Positions 55,935 to 64,000 of a stretch of DNA of 64,000 nucleotides are shown here, in pieces. Position numbers and translations under genes: made by a program. Every line of letters begins with the position of its first letter. Positions within the stretch are counted from its first letter, which is position 1. Source of the DNA: CAVYBY01 sp963766935 (GTDB taxonomy: Bacteria > Actinomycetota > UBA4738 > HRBIN12); NCBI GenBank assembly GCA_963766935.1, contig CAVYBY010000006.1, positions 1-64,000 of the forward strand, given 5' to 3'. The notes below the pieces were generated by a model. It did no database searches. It saw nothing but the letters and a program-made list of their open reading frames with translations, and was not told the DNA's origin.

Positions 55935-56617
55935 TCGACCCGGCCGTCCATCGCCGCCCGGCCCACGAGGGCCGCCGACGCACCGGCCTCGCGCATGGAC
56001 CGAAGGTCGTCGATGGACCCGACGCCACCGGCGGCGATCACCGGCCGGCCGGCCCGGACGACCCGTCGAATGAGCCCGGCGTCGGGTCCCCCGAGCCCGG
56101 CCACACGATCCACCGCGGTGACGAGGAAGGCCGGTGCGCCGGCCGCGCTCGCCCATCCCAGCGTCTCGGCCAGCGGAAGGTGCACGCCGTTTGCGCCGCG
56201 TCCTCGGATCGCCCCGTCCTCGACCTCGATCCCCACGACCACCGCGGTCCCGAGATCGCGGAGCGTGTCGGTCGCGACCCCTTCGTCCGCCAATCCCGCC
56301 GACGCGAGCACCACCCGAGTCGCGCCGGCCGCCAGCGCTCGGCGGCCGGCGGCCGCATCGACGATCCCACCGCTCGCCTGAATGCGCAGATCCGGCCAGG
56401 CCGCCCGGACCCGGCCGACGAGGTCGCCGTCGCCCTCCGCGCCGTAGGCACGGTCGAGATCCACCAGATGGACCCAGCGCGCCCCGGCCGCGACATACGA
56501 AGCGACCGCGGCCTCCGGATCGCCGCCGAACGCCTCGACGGCTTGGACGCCGGATCCCGCGGCGACCGCAAGCCGGCCGTGGGCGACGTCGACCGCGGGG
56601 ATGACCTCGAACGCCAC
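55904..56617 (-). CDS. hisA: Divergent HisA/PriA-like isomerase
   Basis: A 237-residue TIM barrel of the HisA/HisF superfamily, placed next to trpCBA. The first catalytic Asp is in VIPAVDVAHG, and the phosphate-binding IQASGGIVDAAAGRRAL and VIAAGGVGSIDDLRSM are present. However, the conserved VRLVQGD loop of HisA/PriA is replaced by GRLAVAAGSGVQAVEAFGGD, and the usual TDITKDGTLGGPN region reads TAVDRVAGLGGPD, so the second catalytic Asp is displaced or lost. GTG 56617 follows TATCGT by 6 bases. With no trpF here, a PriA-like or TrpF-like role is possible. Confidence 0.7.
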   Translation of the reverse strand: MAFEVIPAVDVAHGRLAVAAGSGVQAVEAFGGDPEAAVASYVAAGARWVHLVDLDRAYGAEGDGDLVGRVRAAWPDLRIQASGGIVDAAAGRRALAAGATRVVLASAGLADEGVATDTLRDLGTAVVVGIEVEDGAIRGRGANGVHLPLAETLGWASAAGAPAFLVTAVDRVAGLGGPDAGLIRRVVRAGRPVIAAGGVGSIDDLRSMREAGASAALVGRAAMDGRVDVAAAISALS

Positions 56618-56623
56618 CGCACC

Positions 56624-56629
56624 ACGATA
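56624..56629 (-). promoter_or_regulatory. -10-like TATCGT, leaderless start of hisA-like gene
   Basis: TATCGT lies 6 bases before GTG 56617 in the gap after dnaE. Confidence 0.45.
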
Positions 56630-56653
56630 CCCGTGCGGTCGATGCGGCTTCGA

Positions 56654-59600
56654 TCAGCCGGGGGTCTCGACCCGTGCGGCCCCGGCGCCGAGCAGTTCGC
56701 CCAGCTCGCCCGAGAGCGCGGCGCCCGGGTCGACCCGGTAGTCGCCGACCGAGAGCGGCGTCACACCACCGGCCGAGATGAACCGGACCCGCACGGCCGA
56801 TCCGCCGGGGTGTGCTTCGAACAGCTCGCGCATGCGCGAGAGGACCGCCGGCGTGCACGCCGACGGAGGCAGGTCGACGACGAGTGTCTCGGGTTCCCGC
56901 CCCGAGTCGCCGGCCGCGAAGAACTCCCGGACCTCGTTCGCGCGGATCTGCACCTGCTCCGCGCGCCCCCGCCGGTCGATCCGTCCGACCACGGTGACGA
57001 TCCGGTCGGTCTCGATCAGACCGGGAACGGCCTCGTATACGTTGGGGAAGGCGACGACGTCGACACCGCCGGCGAGCCCCTCGAGACGGAACTGCGCGTA
57101 GGGCTCCCCGCGCTTCGTGAACTTTCTGGCCACGCCGCCGACGATTCCGCCGATCGTGACCAGCTCGCCGTCACCGGCAAGCTCGAGGTCCACGATCTCG
57201 TGCGTGCACGCGGCCGCGAGCACGTCCCGCACCTCGAGCAGCGGGTGGTCCGTGACGAACTGGCCGAGCATCGCTTTCTCGTGCCGCAAGAGCTCCCGCT
57301 TCTCGAACTCCTCGCCCGCGAGCGAGGACTCGTCGATCGGGGTCGACTCGCCACCGCCGAACAGCGAGAACTGGCCGGCCGCCTCGGCCTTGCACTCGGC
57401 GATGATCGGGGCCGAGACCGTGTCCTGCCGCTCCAGCAGGGCCCGGCGCGCGTAGCCGAGCGAGTCGAACGCTCCGGCGAGGATCAGCGCCTCGAGCACC
57501 CGTTTCGTCAGGACCGACGGCTCGACCTTGCGGCAGAAGTCCGAGAAGGACGTGAAGTCGCCCTTGGCCGCGCGGGCTCGCAGCACGCCGGAGACCGCCC
57601 CCTCCCCCACGTTGCGCACGGCGGACAGGCCGTAGCGAATGCGCCTGCCGCCGCCCGCCGGGGCGAAGTCCATATCGGACTCGTTCACGTCGGGCGGGAG
57701 CACCTCGATGTCCATCCCGCGACAGGCGTACAGGTAGTACGGCTTGCGGTCCTTGTCGTCTTTGACAGAGGTGAGCACCGCCGACATGTATTCGATCGGG
57801 TGGTGCGCCATCAGGTACGCCGTCTGATAGGCGACCAGCGCGTACGCGCAGGCGTGCGACGCGTTGAAGCCGTAGTCGGCGAACGGCGTGATGAGCTCGA
57901 AGACGTCCTCGGCGAGCCTGCTCGTGTACCCGCGCTCGACGCTGCGGCGCGCGAACGCTTCCTCGTGCGGGACGAGCATCGAGCGGATCTTCTTGCCCAT
58001 CGCCTTTCGGAGGGTGTCCGCCTCGCCCATCGTGTAGCCCGCCATCCGGCTGGCCACCTGCATGACCTGCTCCTGGTAGACGATGATGCCGTAGGTGGGG
58101 CGCAGGACCTCCTCGAGGTCCGGATGCGGATAGGTCACCGGCTTGCGTCCGTGCTTGCGCTCGGCGTACTCCGTGTGCATCCCGGTGTTGAGCGGCCCCG
58201 GCCGGTAGAGCGCCACCAGCGCCATCAGGTCCTCGAATCGGTCCGGCTCCAGGAGCTTGATCAGGCTGCGCATCCCGGCCGACTCCATCTGGAACACGCC
58301 GGTCGTCTCGGCCCGCTTGAGCATCGCGTAGGTCTCGGGGTCGCCGAGCGGCAGGTGGTCGACGTCGAGCTCGATCCCGCGCTTGCGGAGGTGCCCGAGC
58401 GTGTCCTCGATGACGGAGAGGGTCCGCAGACCCAGGAAGTCCATCTTGAGCAGCCCGAGCTGCTCGACGCCGAGCATGTCGAACTGCGTGACGACCTTTC
58501 GCGCACCCTCGTGGGAGTCCTTGGACAGCTTGAGCGGCAGGTAGTTCACGAGCGGCGCGTCGCCGATCACCACGCCCGCGGCGTGAACCGAGTCCTCGCG
58601 CCGGAGGCCCTCGAGCGCCTTGGCCGTCTCGACGATCTCCTTGGCCTCGGGCTCTCGTTCGTAGGCCTCGGCCAGCTCGGGCGACTGCTTCAGCGCCTCG
58701 TCGATCGGGAAGTCGCGGCCGACGACCGCGGGCGGGTACATCCGGCAGAGACGGTCGCCGACGCTGGCCGGGAAGCCGAGCACCCGCGCGGCGTCGCGGA
58801 TTCCCTGCTTTCCCTTGATCGTCTGAAACGTGACGATCTGGGCGACGTGATCGGAGCCGTACCGTTCGGTTGCGTAGCGGATGACCTCGTCCCGCCGGCG
58901 CTCGTCGAAGTCCATGTCGATGTCGGGCATCTGGATGCGCTCGGGGTTGAGGAAGCGCTCGAAGATGAGGCCGTAGGTGAGCGGATCGAGGTCGGTGATC
59001 CGCAAGGAGTAGGACACGACCGAGCCCGCGGCCGATCCTCGTCCGGGTCCGACCCGGATCCCGCTCTCGCGGGCGAACCTGATCAGGTCCCACACGATCA
59101 GGAAGTAACCCGAGAACCCCATCTGCTCGATGACGGCGAGCTCGTGGTCGATCCTGGTGGTCACGTCGGCCGGAACCGGATCGCCGTAGCGATCGATCGC
59201 GCCCCGGTCCACGAGCTCCCGAAGGTATTGCTGGAGGGTCCGGCCGCCGGGCGCCTCGAACCGCGGCAGCCGGTACTCGGTCTCGCGCTGGACCAGCGCC
59301 CGTTCGAGTCCGGGGATGAGCTCCACGCGCTCGGCGATCCGCAGGGTCTCGTCGCACGCCTCGGGGAGCTCGCGGAACGTCTCGCGCATCTCGCGCGCGC
59401 TCTTCAGATAGAACTCCTCGGTGTCAAAGCGCAGGCGCTTCGGTTCGGACTGCACCTTCTGCTGCTGGATGCAGAGCAAGACGTCGTGCGGCTTCGCATC
59501 CTCGCGCCGGACGTAGTGCAGGTCGTTCGTGGCCACGAGCGGGGCGCCGAGCTCGCGCGCCAGCTCCACCTGTCTGGGCAGGATCTTGCGCTGGTCGGCG

Positions 59601-60184
59601 AGGCCGTGATCCTGCAGCTCCACGAAGTATCGGTCCGGACCGAAGATGTCCCGATACGTGCCGGCGGCCTCGAGCGCCCGCTTGGTCTGACCCAGCAGCA
59701 ACTGCACGGACACCTCCGAGGACAGGCACCCCGACAGGCAGATGAGCCCTTCCGCGTACTCCGCCAGGATCTGCTTGTCCATGCGGGGCCGGTGGTAGAA
59801 GCCCTCGAGGTGGGCGAGCGACACCAGCCGCAGGAGGTTGTGGTAGCCGACCTCGTTCTCGGCGAGCAGCGTGAGGTGGTGGTACCGCTCCTCGTTCTCG
59901 CCGGGCGTGCGGTCGAACCGGGAGGCCGGCGCGACGTAGGCCTCGACGCCGATGATCGGTTTGATGCCGGCCGCCCGCGCCGCCGCGTAGAAGCGGAGGG
60001 CGCCGAACATCACCCCGTGATCGGTGACGGCGACGGCGTCCATCCCGTGCCGTTCGGCTTCCGAGAAGATCGTCGGGACCGTCGGGTCCGCGGCCGGTGG
60101 CTCGACCCGCGCTGCTCCGTCCAGCAAGGAGTACTCCGAATGTGCGTGCAGATGGACGAAGCCCTGACGGTCGGTGTCGCTCAC
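56654..60184 (-). CDS. dnaE: DNA polymerase III alpha subunit
   Basis: A 1176-residue replicative polymerase. The PHP domain opens with FVHLHAHSEYSLLDGAARVE and VAVTDHGVMFGAL. The polymerase core has RVGPGRGSAAGSVVSYSL and MPDIDMDFDERRRDEVIRYA (catalytic aspartates), SVHAAGVVIGDAPLVNYLPL and YNASHACAYALVAYQT-like thumb segments (seen as YGFNASHACAYALVAYQTAY). The C-terminal OB-fold region (GELVTIGGIVGGVARKFTKR) is present. The complete length indicates the DnaE1 type. Start GTG 60184. Confidence 0.97.
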   Translation of the reverse strand: MSDTDRQGFVHLHAHSEYSLLDGAARVEPPAADPTVPTIFSEAERHGMDAVAVTDHGVMFGALRFYAAARAAGIKPIIGVEAYVAPASRFDRTPGENEERYHHLTLLAENEVGYHNLLRLVSLAHLEGFYHRPRMDKQILAEYAEGLICLSGCLSSEVSVQLLLGQTKRALEAAGTYRDIFGPDRYFVELQDHGLADQRKILPRQVELARELGAPLVATNDLHYVRREDAKPHDVLLCIQQQKVQSEPKRLRFDTEEFYLKSAREMRETFRELPEACDETLRIAERVELIPGLERALVQRETEYRLPRFEAPGGRTLQQYLRELVDRGAIDRYGDPVPADVTTRIDHELAVIEQMGFSGYFLIVWDLIRFARESGIRVGPGRGSAAGSVVSYSLRITDLDPLTYGLIFERFLNPERIQMPDIDMDFDERRRDEVIRYATERYGSDHVAQIVTFQTIKGKQGIRDAARVLGFPASVGDRLCRMYPPAVVGRDFPIDEALKQSPELAEAYEREPEAKEIVETAKALEGLRREDSVHAAGVVIGDAPLVNYLPLKLSKDSHEGARKVVTQFDMLGVEQLGLLKMDFLGLRTLSVIEDTLGHLRKRGIELDVDHLPLGDPETYAMLKRAETTGVFQMESAGMRSLIKLLEPDRFEDLMALVALYRPGPLNTGMHTEYAERKHGRKPVTYPHPDLEEVLRPTYGIIVYQEQVMQVASRMAGYTMGEADTLRKAMGKKIRSMLVPHEEAFARRSVERGYTSRLAEDVFELITPFADYGFNASHACAYALVAYQTAYLMAHHPIEYMSAVLTSVKDDKDRKPYYLYACRGMDIEVLPPDVNESDMDFAPAGGGRRIRYGLSAVRNVGEGAVSGVLRARAAKGDFTSFSDFCRKVEPSVLTKRVLEALILAGAFDSLGYARRALLERQDTVSAPIIAECKAEAAGQFSLFGGGESTPIDESSLAGEEFEKRELLRHEKAMLGQFVTDHPLLEVRDVLAAACTHEIVDLELAGDGELVTIGGIVGGVARKFTKRGEPYAQFRLEGLAGGVDVVAFPNVYEAVPGLIETDRIVTVVGRIDRRGRAEQVQIRANEVREFFAAGDSGREPETLVVDLPPSACTPAVLSRMRELFEAHPGGSAVRVRFISAGGVTPLSVGDYRVDPGAALSGELGELLGAGAARVETPG

Positions 60185-60332
60185 GGTTCGCTCTCGCGCT
60201 CCCCTTACGGCTCTGCTGCCCCAATGCCCCGGCAGGGCCGAACTACAGCGGTGTCATTCGGCGGGGTGTCGAGAATAGGCCGGGCGGCGCACCGAGGCAA
60301 CCGCGCTGCTCCGGGAGCGTGGCCGGCGGGCC

Positions 60333-61235
60333 TCACGCCCGGGCTCGCCCGAGGGCGAGCGCGAGGTCCTCGGGGAGCGGCTCCTCGACGACGACCCGTT
60401 CCCCCGTCACGGGATGGTCGAAGGAAAGCCTCCACGCGTGCAGGAACGGACGCGTGAGCCCCAGCGCCCGCGCGTCCTCGCCCATCCCCCCGTAGGCCCG
60501 GTCGCCGAGGATCGGGTACCCGACCGCGGCGAGATGCACCCGGATCTGGTGTGTGCGCCCGGTCCGGGGCGCCGCTTCCAGCAACGCCGCCGCGGGAAGC
60601 TGCTCCCGAAGCTCGAAGGCCGTCTCCGCGTCCCGCCCGTGGTCGCGGTCGACGACGATGTGAGCGGCGCGGCGGCCCAGGGGCGCCTCGACGGTGAAGT
60701 GTTCGTGCTCGAGCACGCCACGCACCAGGGCAAGGTACCGCCGTGCGATGTCGTGACGGCGAAGCGCCTCGCGCAGACCGGCGACGGCCTGTGGCGTCGA
60801 GGCAACGATCATGAGTCCGGACGTGCCGGCGTCGAGGCGGTGCACGATGCCGGCGCGATCGGGGTCGCCCGTGTCGGCGAGCGGAACCCCCATGAACAGC
60901 AGCCGGTTCACCACCGTCCCCGTCCGTCGCGCGGCGGTCGGGTGGCTCAGAAGCCCCGCCGGCTTCGCAACGACCAGCAGGTGCTCGTCGCGATGACGAA
61001 CCGGCAGGGCCGGCCCCTCCGGCTCGAGCGCGCCAACCCCGGCGAAATCCGCGGAGATCCGCTCGCCCCCCGAGAGCACGTACGACTTCGGCCGCGCGAC
61101 GCCGTCGACGAGGACCCGGCCGGCGGCGACGGCGCGCTGGACGTCGGCCCGCGCCGCGCCGGTGAGAGCCGCCACGACCACGTCGAGGCGGCCGGGGCGC
61201 GCCCGGAGCTCATCGGGGGGCATCGGCTGAGCCAC
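60333..61235 (-). CDS. rluD: RluA-family 23S rRNA pseudouridine synthase (RluD-like)
   Basis: A 300-residue pseudouridine synthase. An N-terminal S4 RNA-binding domain (residues 12-75; AALTGAARADVQRAVAAGRV) precedes the catalytic domain with GIVHRLDAGTSGLMIVAST, the catalytic Asp lying in HRLD. PRTGRTHQIRVHLAAVGYPI is the second signature. It overlaps lspA by 26 bases if GTG/ATG 61235 is used, or 14 if MPPDEL is the start. Exact target uridines are inferred from the family. Confidence 0.93.
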   Translation of the reverse strand: MAQPMPPDELRARPGRLDVVVAALTGAARADVQRAVAAGRVLVDGVARPKSYVLSGGERISADFAGVGALEPEGPALPVRHRDEHLLVVAKPAGLLSHPTAARRTGTVVNRLLFMGVPLADTGDPDRAGIVHRLDAGTSGLMIVASTPQAVAGLREALRRHDIARRYLALVRGVLEHEHFTVEAPLGRRAAHIVVDRDHGRDAETAFELREQLPAAALLEAAPRTGRTHQIRVHLAAVGYPILGDRAYGGMGEDARALGLTRPFLHAWRLSFDHPVTGERVVVEEPLPEDLALALGRARA

Positions 61236-61695
61236 GGCCCCTGCGGAACGACGTCATCGCCAGCAGAATCGCGCCGACGACGATCGCCGCGTCGGCGACG
61301 TTGAACACCGGCCAGACGTGCAGGTCCACGAAGTCGACGACCCGCCCCCGAAACCCCGAGGCTCGGACCGCGCGATCGGTCAGGTTCCCGAGCGCGCCCC
61401 CCAGGACCAGGCCGAAGGCCACACCGGTGAGGAGGTCGCGATGACGAAACGCGGTTGCCACGATCGCCGCCGACACGAGGATCGTGACCGTGGCGAAGAA
61501 CCATGGCGCACTCCGCCCGATGCTGAACGCTCCGCCGGAGTTCGTCGTGAGGCGGAGCGTGATCGCCCCCGGCACGATGTCGATCGGGCTCGACAACGCC
61601 CGCTCGGCCCATAGCTTGGTCAGCCGGTCGAGCAGGTAGACGGACGCGGCTGCGGTGAAGAGCCCGGCGGCGGCCCGCTGCCGCTCTCGGCCCAC
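61210..61695 (-). CDS. lspA: Lipoprotein signal peptidase
   Basis: A 161-residue signal peptidase II with four membrane helices that cleaves prolipoproteins such as the many binding lipoproteins encoded here. SVYLLDRLTKLWAERAL is the TM1 region, TTNSGGAFSIG the conserved Asn-Gly loop, GALGNLTDRAVR has the first catalytic Asp, and VVDFVDLHVWPVFNVADAAI the second. GTG 61695 lies 5 bases after the DksA-like gene. Confidence 0.95.
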   Translation of the reverse strand: MGRERQRAAAGLFTAAASVYLLDRLTKLWAERALSSPIDIVPGAITLRLTTNSGGAFSIGRSAPWFFATVTILVSAAIVATAFRHRDLLTGVAFGLVLGGALGNLTDRAVRASGFRGRVVDFVDLHVWPVFNVADAAIVVGAILLAMTSFRRGRGSADAPR

Positions 61696-61700
61696 CGGGC

Positions 61701-62084
61701 TCAGCTCCGCGACTGTGCCTGAGCGTCGCGGATGCAGAGATCGGCGTACGGAAGCGCCTTGAGCCGGCCCTTGGCGATCGGATTGCCGCAGACGACGCAC
61801 AACCCGTACGTCCCGGCATCGGTGCGCTCGAGTGCGCGATCGACCTTCGTCATCAGATCGCGGATGTTGTTCTCGATCGAGAGGTCCTTCTCGCGTTCGA
61901 ACGTGGCGGTTCCGGCGTCTGCCGCCTCGTCGTCCAGACCGACGTCGCCGGAGAGCTCGGACTGCGTCGTGGCGAACGTCTCCTGCTCCAGGGTGGTCAA
62001 TTGCGCCTGGAGCTCCGCGCGCTCGGTGAGCAGACGCTCCTTGAGGTCGCGCTTCTCTTTCACGCTAAGCCGGGTCTCAGCCAT
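61701..62084 (-). CDS. DksA/TraR-family zinc-finger-like regulator
   Basis: A 127-residue protein with an N-terminal coiled coil (LKERLLTERAELQAQLTTLE, residues 15-50) and a C-terminal finger YGLCVVCGNPIAKGRLKALP followed by YADLCIRD. Only three of the four zinc-ligand cysteines are present; the last is Asp. DksA-type proteins insert the coiled coil into the RNA polymerase secondary channel, so a transcription role is inferred. ATG 62084 follows TACCCT by 9 bases. Confidence 0.88.
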   Translation of the reverse strand: MAETRLSVKEKRDLKERLLTERAELQAQLTTLEQETFATTQSELSGDVGLDDEAADAGTATFEREKDLSIENNIRDLMTKVDRALERTDAGTYGLCVVCGNPIAKGRLKALPYADLCIRDAQAQSRS

Positions 62085-62093
62085 GGTCGGCGA

Positions 62094-62099
62094 AGGGTA
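62094..62099 (-). promoter_or_regulatory. -10-like TACCCT, leaderless start of dksA-like gene
   Basis: TACCCT lies 9 bases before ATG 62084; identical hexamer and spacing to the DtxR-family gene. Confidence 0.45.
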
Positions 62100-62235
62100 G
62101 CACAGGGCCCCCGCCGCCCCAGGGAACGCTGGATGCGCTGCACTGGAACGTGTTGCGGCCGGCGCGCGACGGACCCCGGACACGCCCCGGTTGGTGCGCA
62201 GCCCGCAACGGGCGTGTAGCATGCCCGCGACAGGC

Positions 62236-62504
62236 GTTGACGGGAACGAGTAGCGGGATCGGGAGCGGCACCGCAAGCGAGCCGGGGAGGGTGGAAGCCC
62301 GGCGCCGAGCCCCCCGCGAACATCCTCCCCGAGCCCCTGCCCGAACCCGGCTTCGGCCGGCAGTAGACGCAGGCGGGTGGCCGCCCGTGACAGCGGCAGG
62401 CCGTGGCTGCGGCCGAAGAGCGGCCGGCGATCGCGAGATCGCCGGCAACGCGGGGTGGTACCGCGGGGCCTGCGCCTCGTCCCTGCCGGGACGGGGCGCA
62501 TTTT
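62236..62504 (+). promoter_or_regulatory. T-box leader of ileS (isoleucine specifier)
   Basis: The 468-bp gap before ileS holds a T-box riboswitch. The 3' core AACGCGGGGTGGTACCGCGG (62447-62466) is the canonical T-box sequence, with the UGGU bulge that pairs with the tRNA acceptor end. Upstream, an AGTA motif (62250-62253), GGTGGAAGCCCGG (62290-62302) and GAACATCCTCCC (62318-62329) match Stem I, with ATC (62322-62324) as the Ile specifier codon. Uncharged tRNA-Ile should favour the antiterminator and turn on ileS. A -10-like TGTAGCAT near 62213-62220 may start transcription. Nothing else is seen in 62100-62235. Confidence 0.9.
62471..62504 (+). terminator. Rho-independent terminator of the ileS T-box
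   Basis: TGCGCCTCGTCCC (62471-62483) pairs with 62488-62500 (one G-U) around TGCC and is followed by TTTT. Placed just after the T-box core, it fits the transcriptional-attenuation class. Confidence 0.85.
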
Positions 62505-62552
62505 GCGTTCCCGGCCGAGACCGGGAAGAACAGAAGGGAAAGGGGAACGGCG

Positions 62553-64000
62553 ATGCCAGAGTTCGAGCCGGTCGACCAGAAGGTCGCATTTCCGGAGCTC
62601 GAGCGCAGCATCCTCGAGCTCTGGCGGGAGCGGTCGGTGTTCGCGCGCTCGATGGAGCTGCGCGCGGACGCTCCCGAGTGGGTGTTCTACGAGGGCCCGC
62701 CGACGGCGAACGGCAAGCCCGGCGTGCACCACGTCGAAGCGCGCACGTTCAAGGACGTCTATCCGCGCTTCAAGACCATGAGCGGACATCTGGTCAGGCG
62801 CAAAGCCGGCTGGGACTGTCATGGCCTGCCCGTCGAGGTCGAGGTCGAGAAGGAGATCGGCACGACCGGCAAGCGCGACATCGAGGCCTTCGGCGTGGCC
62901 GAGTTCACCCGCCTGTGCAGGGAGTCGGTGAGCCGGTACGTCGACGAGTGGGAACGCCTGACCGAGCGCATCGGGTTCTGGATCGACATGTCCGACGCCT
63001 ACTGGACGATGGACTCCGGCTACATCGAGTCCGTCTGGTGGTCGCTCAAGCAGCTGCACACGCGAGGTCTGCTCTACGAGGCCGACCGGGTCACCGCCTA
63101 CTGTCCCCGGTGCGGCACCGCACTGTCGGACGCGGAGGTGGCGCTCGGCTACCGGAGCGTCGAGGACCCCAGCGTGTTCGTGCGGCTCCCCATCGACGCC
63201 GCCGGCGACGCCTCTCTCGTCGGGGCATCGCTGCTGGTATGGACGACCACCCCGTGGACGCTCCCGTCGAACACGGGTGTCGCCGTCGACCCCGGAGCCG
63301 CCTACGTGGAGGTCGAGGACGCCGGCGAGCGGTTCGTGATGGGGGACGCCGCGCTCCCCGCCGTCCTTCCCGGCGCCCGCGTGCTTCGCACGCTGACCGG
63401 CGCCGATCTGGTGGGCGCCCACTACGTCGCGCCCTACCCCAATGTCAACGGGGCCCACACGGTCGTCGAGGCCGGCTTCGTCTCGATGGACGAGGGAACC
63501 GGCATCGTGCACATGGCGCCGGCGTTCGGGGCCGAGGACCTGGCGGTCGGGCGGGCCCAGGGTTGGCCGGTCTTCAAGCCGGTCGACGACGCCGGGCGGT
63601 TCACCGACGATGCGCCGGAGTTCGTCCGCGGTCTGTTCGTCAAGGACGCGGATCCGAAGATCATCGAGGACCTCCGGGACCGCGGCGTGCTGCTTCGCGA
63701 GGAGGCGTACGAGCACGACTATCCGTTCTGCTGGCGCTGCGGCACGCCGCTGTTGTATTACGCGCGCCCCGGCTGGTACGTGGCGACGACCGCCGTGAAG
63801 GACCGGCTGCTCGAGGTCAACGAGACGGTCGCGTGGTTCCCGGACCACATCAAGCACGGCCGCTACGGGAACTGGCTCGAGAACAACGTCGACTGGGCGC
63901 TCTCCCGCGAGCGGTACTGGGGCACGCCGCTGCCGATCTGGCGCTGCGGCAAAGGCCACCAGACCGTCGCGGGCTCGCTGCGCGAGCTGGGCCGGCTCGC
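62553..64000 (+). CDS. ileS: Isoleucyl-tRNA synthetase, N-terminal part (runs off the window)
   Basis: The first 482 codons of IleRS. EWVFYEGPPTANGKPGVHHV is the class I HIGH region in the form seen in the type 2 (eukaryote-like) IleRS clade; WDCHGLPVEVEVEKEIG and ERYWGTPLPIW follow. LVWTTTPWTLPSN lies in the editing domain. The gene continues past 64000 so the KMSKS loop is not seen. ATG 62553 has GAAAGGGG about 8 bases upstream, behind the T-box. Confidence 0.96.
   Translation, partial: MPEFEPVDQKVAFPELERSILELWRERSVFARSMELRADAPEWVFYEGPPTANGKPGVHHVEARTFKDVYPRFKTMSGHLVRRKAGWDCHGLPVEVEVEKEIGTTGKRDIEAFGVAEFTRLCRESVSRYVDEWERLTERIGFWIDMSDAYWTMDSGYIESVWWSLKQLHTRGLLYEADRVTAYCPRCGTALSDAEVALGYRSVEDPSVFVRLPIDAAGDASLVGASLLVWTTTPWTLPSNTGVAVDPGAAYVEVEDAGERFVMGDAALPAVLPGARVLRTLTGADLVGAHYVAPYPNVNGAHTVVEAGFVSMDEGTGIVHMAPAFGAEDLAVGRAQGWPVFKPVDDAGRFTDDAPEFVRGLFVKDADPKIIEDLRDRGVLLREEAYEHDYPFCWRCGTPLLYYARPGWYVATTAVKDRLLEVNETVAWFPDHIKHGRYGNWLENNVDWALSRERYWGTPLPIWRCGKGHQTVAGSLRELGRL

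Noticed and set aside
56180..60457. A 1425-codon open frame on the plus strand opposite dnaE and hisA
   Set aside because: It mirrors dnaE codon positions, has no recognisable domain or start signal, and long antisense frames are expected at this GC content.

Overview
The window is a piece of a high-GC bacterial chromosome. Almost all of it is core and transport genes, with no phage, IS element or CRISPR array seen. Gene order (uvrC-rapZ-gap-pgk-tpiA ... secG-tRNA-Leu; polA-rpsA-coaE-uvrB-uvrA; hisA-trpC-trpB-trpA; ileS-dksA-lspA-rluD-dnaE) resembles Actinomycetota or a related high-GC lineage such as Chloroflexota. The missing whiA/yvcK and a terminator-type ileS T-box argue against a textbook actinomycete. 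I cannot fix the phylum without a search.

Layout. 0.3-5.7 kb: Tat-exported GH26-like enzyme, GT-C glycosyltransferase, phosphoesterase lipoprotein and an ABC-2 exporter, many with indels. 5.8-7.6 kb: nitronate monooxygenase, DinB-like protein, tRNA-Leu(GAG). 7.6-14 kb: five-gene oligopeptide importer whose last gene overlaps secG. 14.1-18.4 kb: lower glycolysis (apgM, pgk-tpiA apparently fused, gap). 18.4-31.2 kb: rapZ and uvrC, uvrA, uvrB, interspersed with a propeller-cupredoxin lipoprotein, a class V aminotransferase, a sulfite-oxidase-family enzyme and an amidohydrolase. 31.3-36.7 kb: polar amino acid importer, ABC-2 exporter, DUF2203 and HAD proteins. 36.7-44.6 kb: coaE, rpsA, GT87-like protein, polA, then a DtxR-family regulator and an EfeU/FTR1 iron permease on the other strand. 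44.6-45.0 kb: a gene-free stretch with strong RNA-like structure. 45-53 kb: a second polar amino acid importer, tRNA-Leu(CAA) and a branched-chain amino acid importer. 53-56.6 kb: trpA, trpB, trpC and a divergent hisA. 56.6-62.1 kb: dnaE, rluD, lspA, DksA/TraR-like protein. 62.1-64 kb: T-box leader and the 5' part of ileS.

Genes in operons are commonly joined by 4-base ATGA or GTGA overlaps. Start signals fall into two classes. Transporter binding-protein genes, gap, efeU and ileS have Shine-Dalgarno leaders. At least fifteen other transcription-unit starts (uvrA, uvrB, uvrC, polA, hisA, trpC, the dtxR-like and dksA-like genes and more) have a TANNNT -10-like hexamer 6-10 bases before the start codon and no Shine-Dalgarno, which predicts leaderless mRNAs.

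Frameshifts are concentrated in three patches (about 1.1-4.9, 14.6-16.0 and 42.1-42.9 kb) plus isolated sites, and hit genes that should be essential (polA, tpiA, apgM, rpsA). They most likely reflect uncorrected sequencing indels. The most interesting items are the leaderless pattern, the PGK-TIM fusion, the structured RNA candidate at 44.7-45.0 kb, tandem operator palindromes before efeU, the HisA-like protein lacking canonical motifs next to trpCBA without trpF, and the propeller-cupredoxin lipoprotein.
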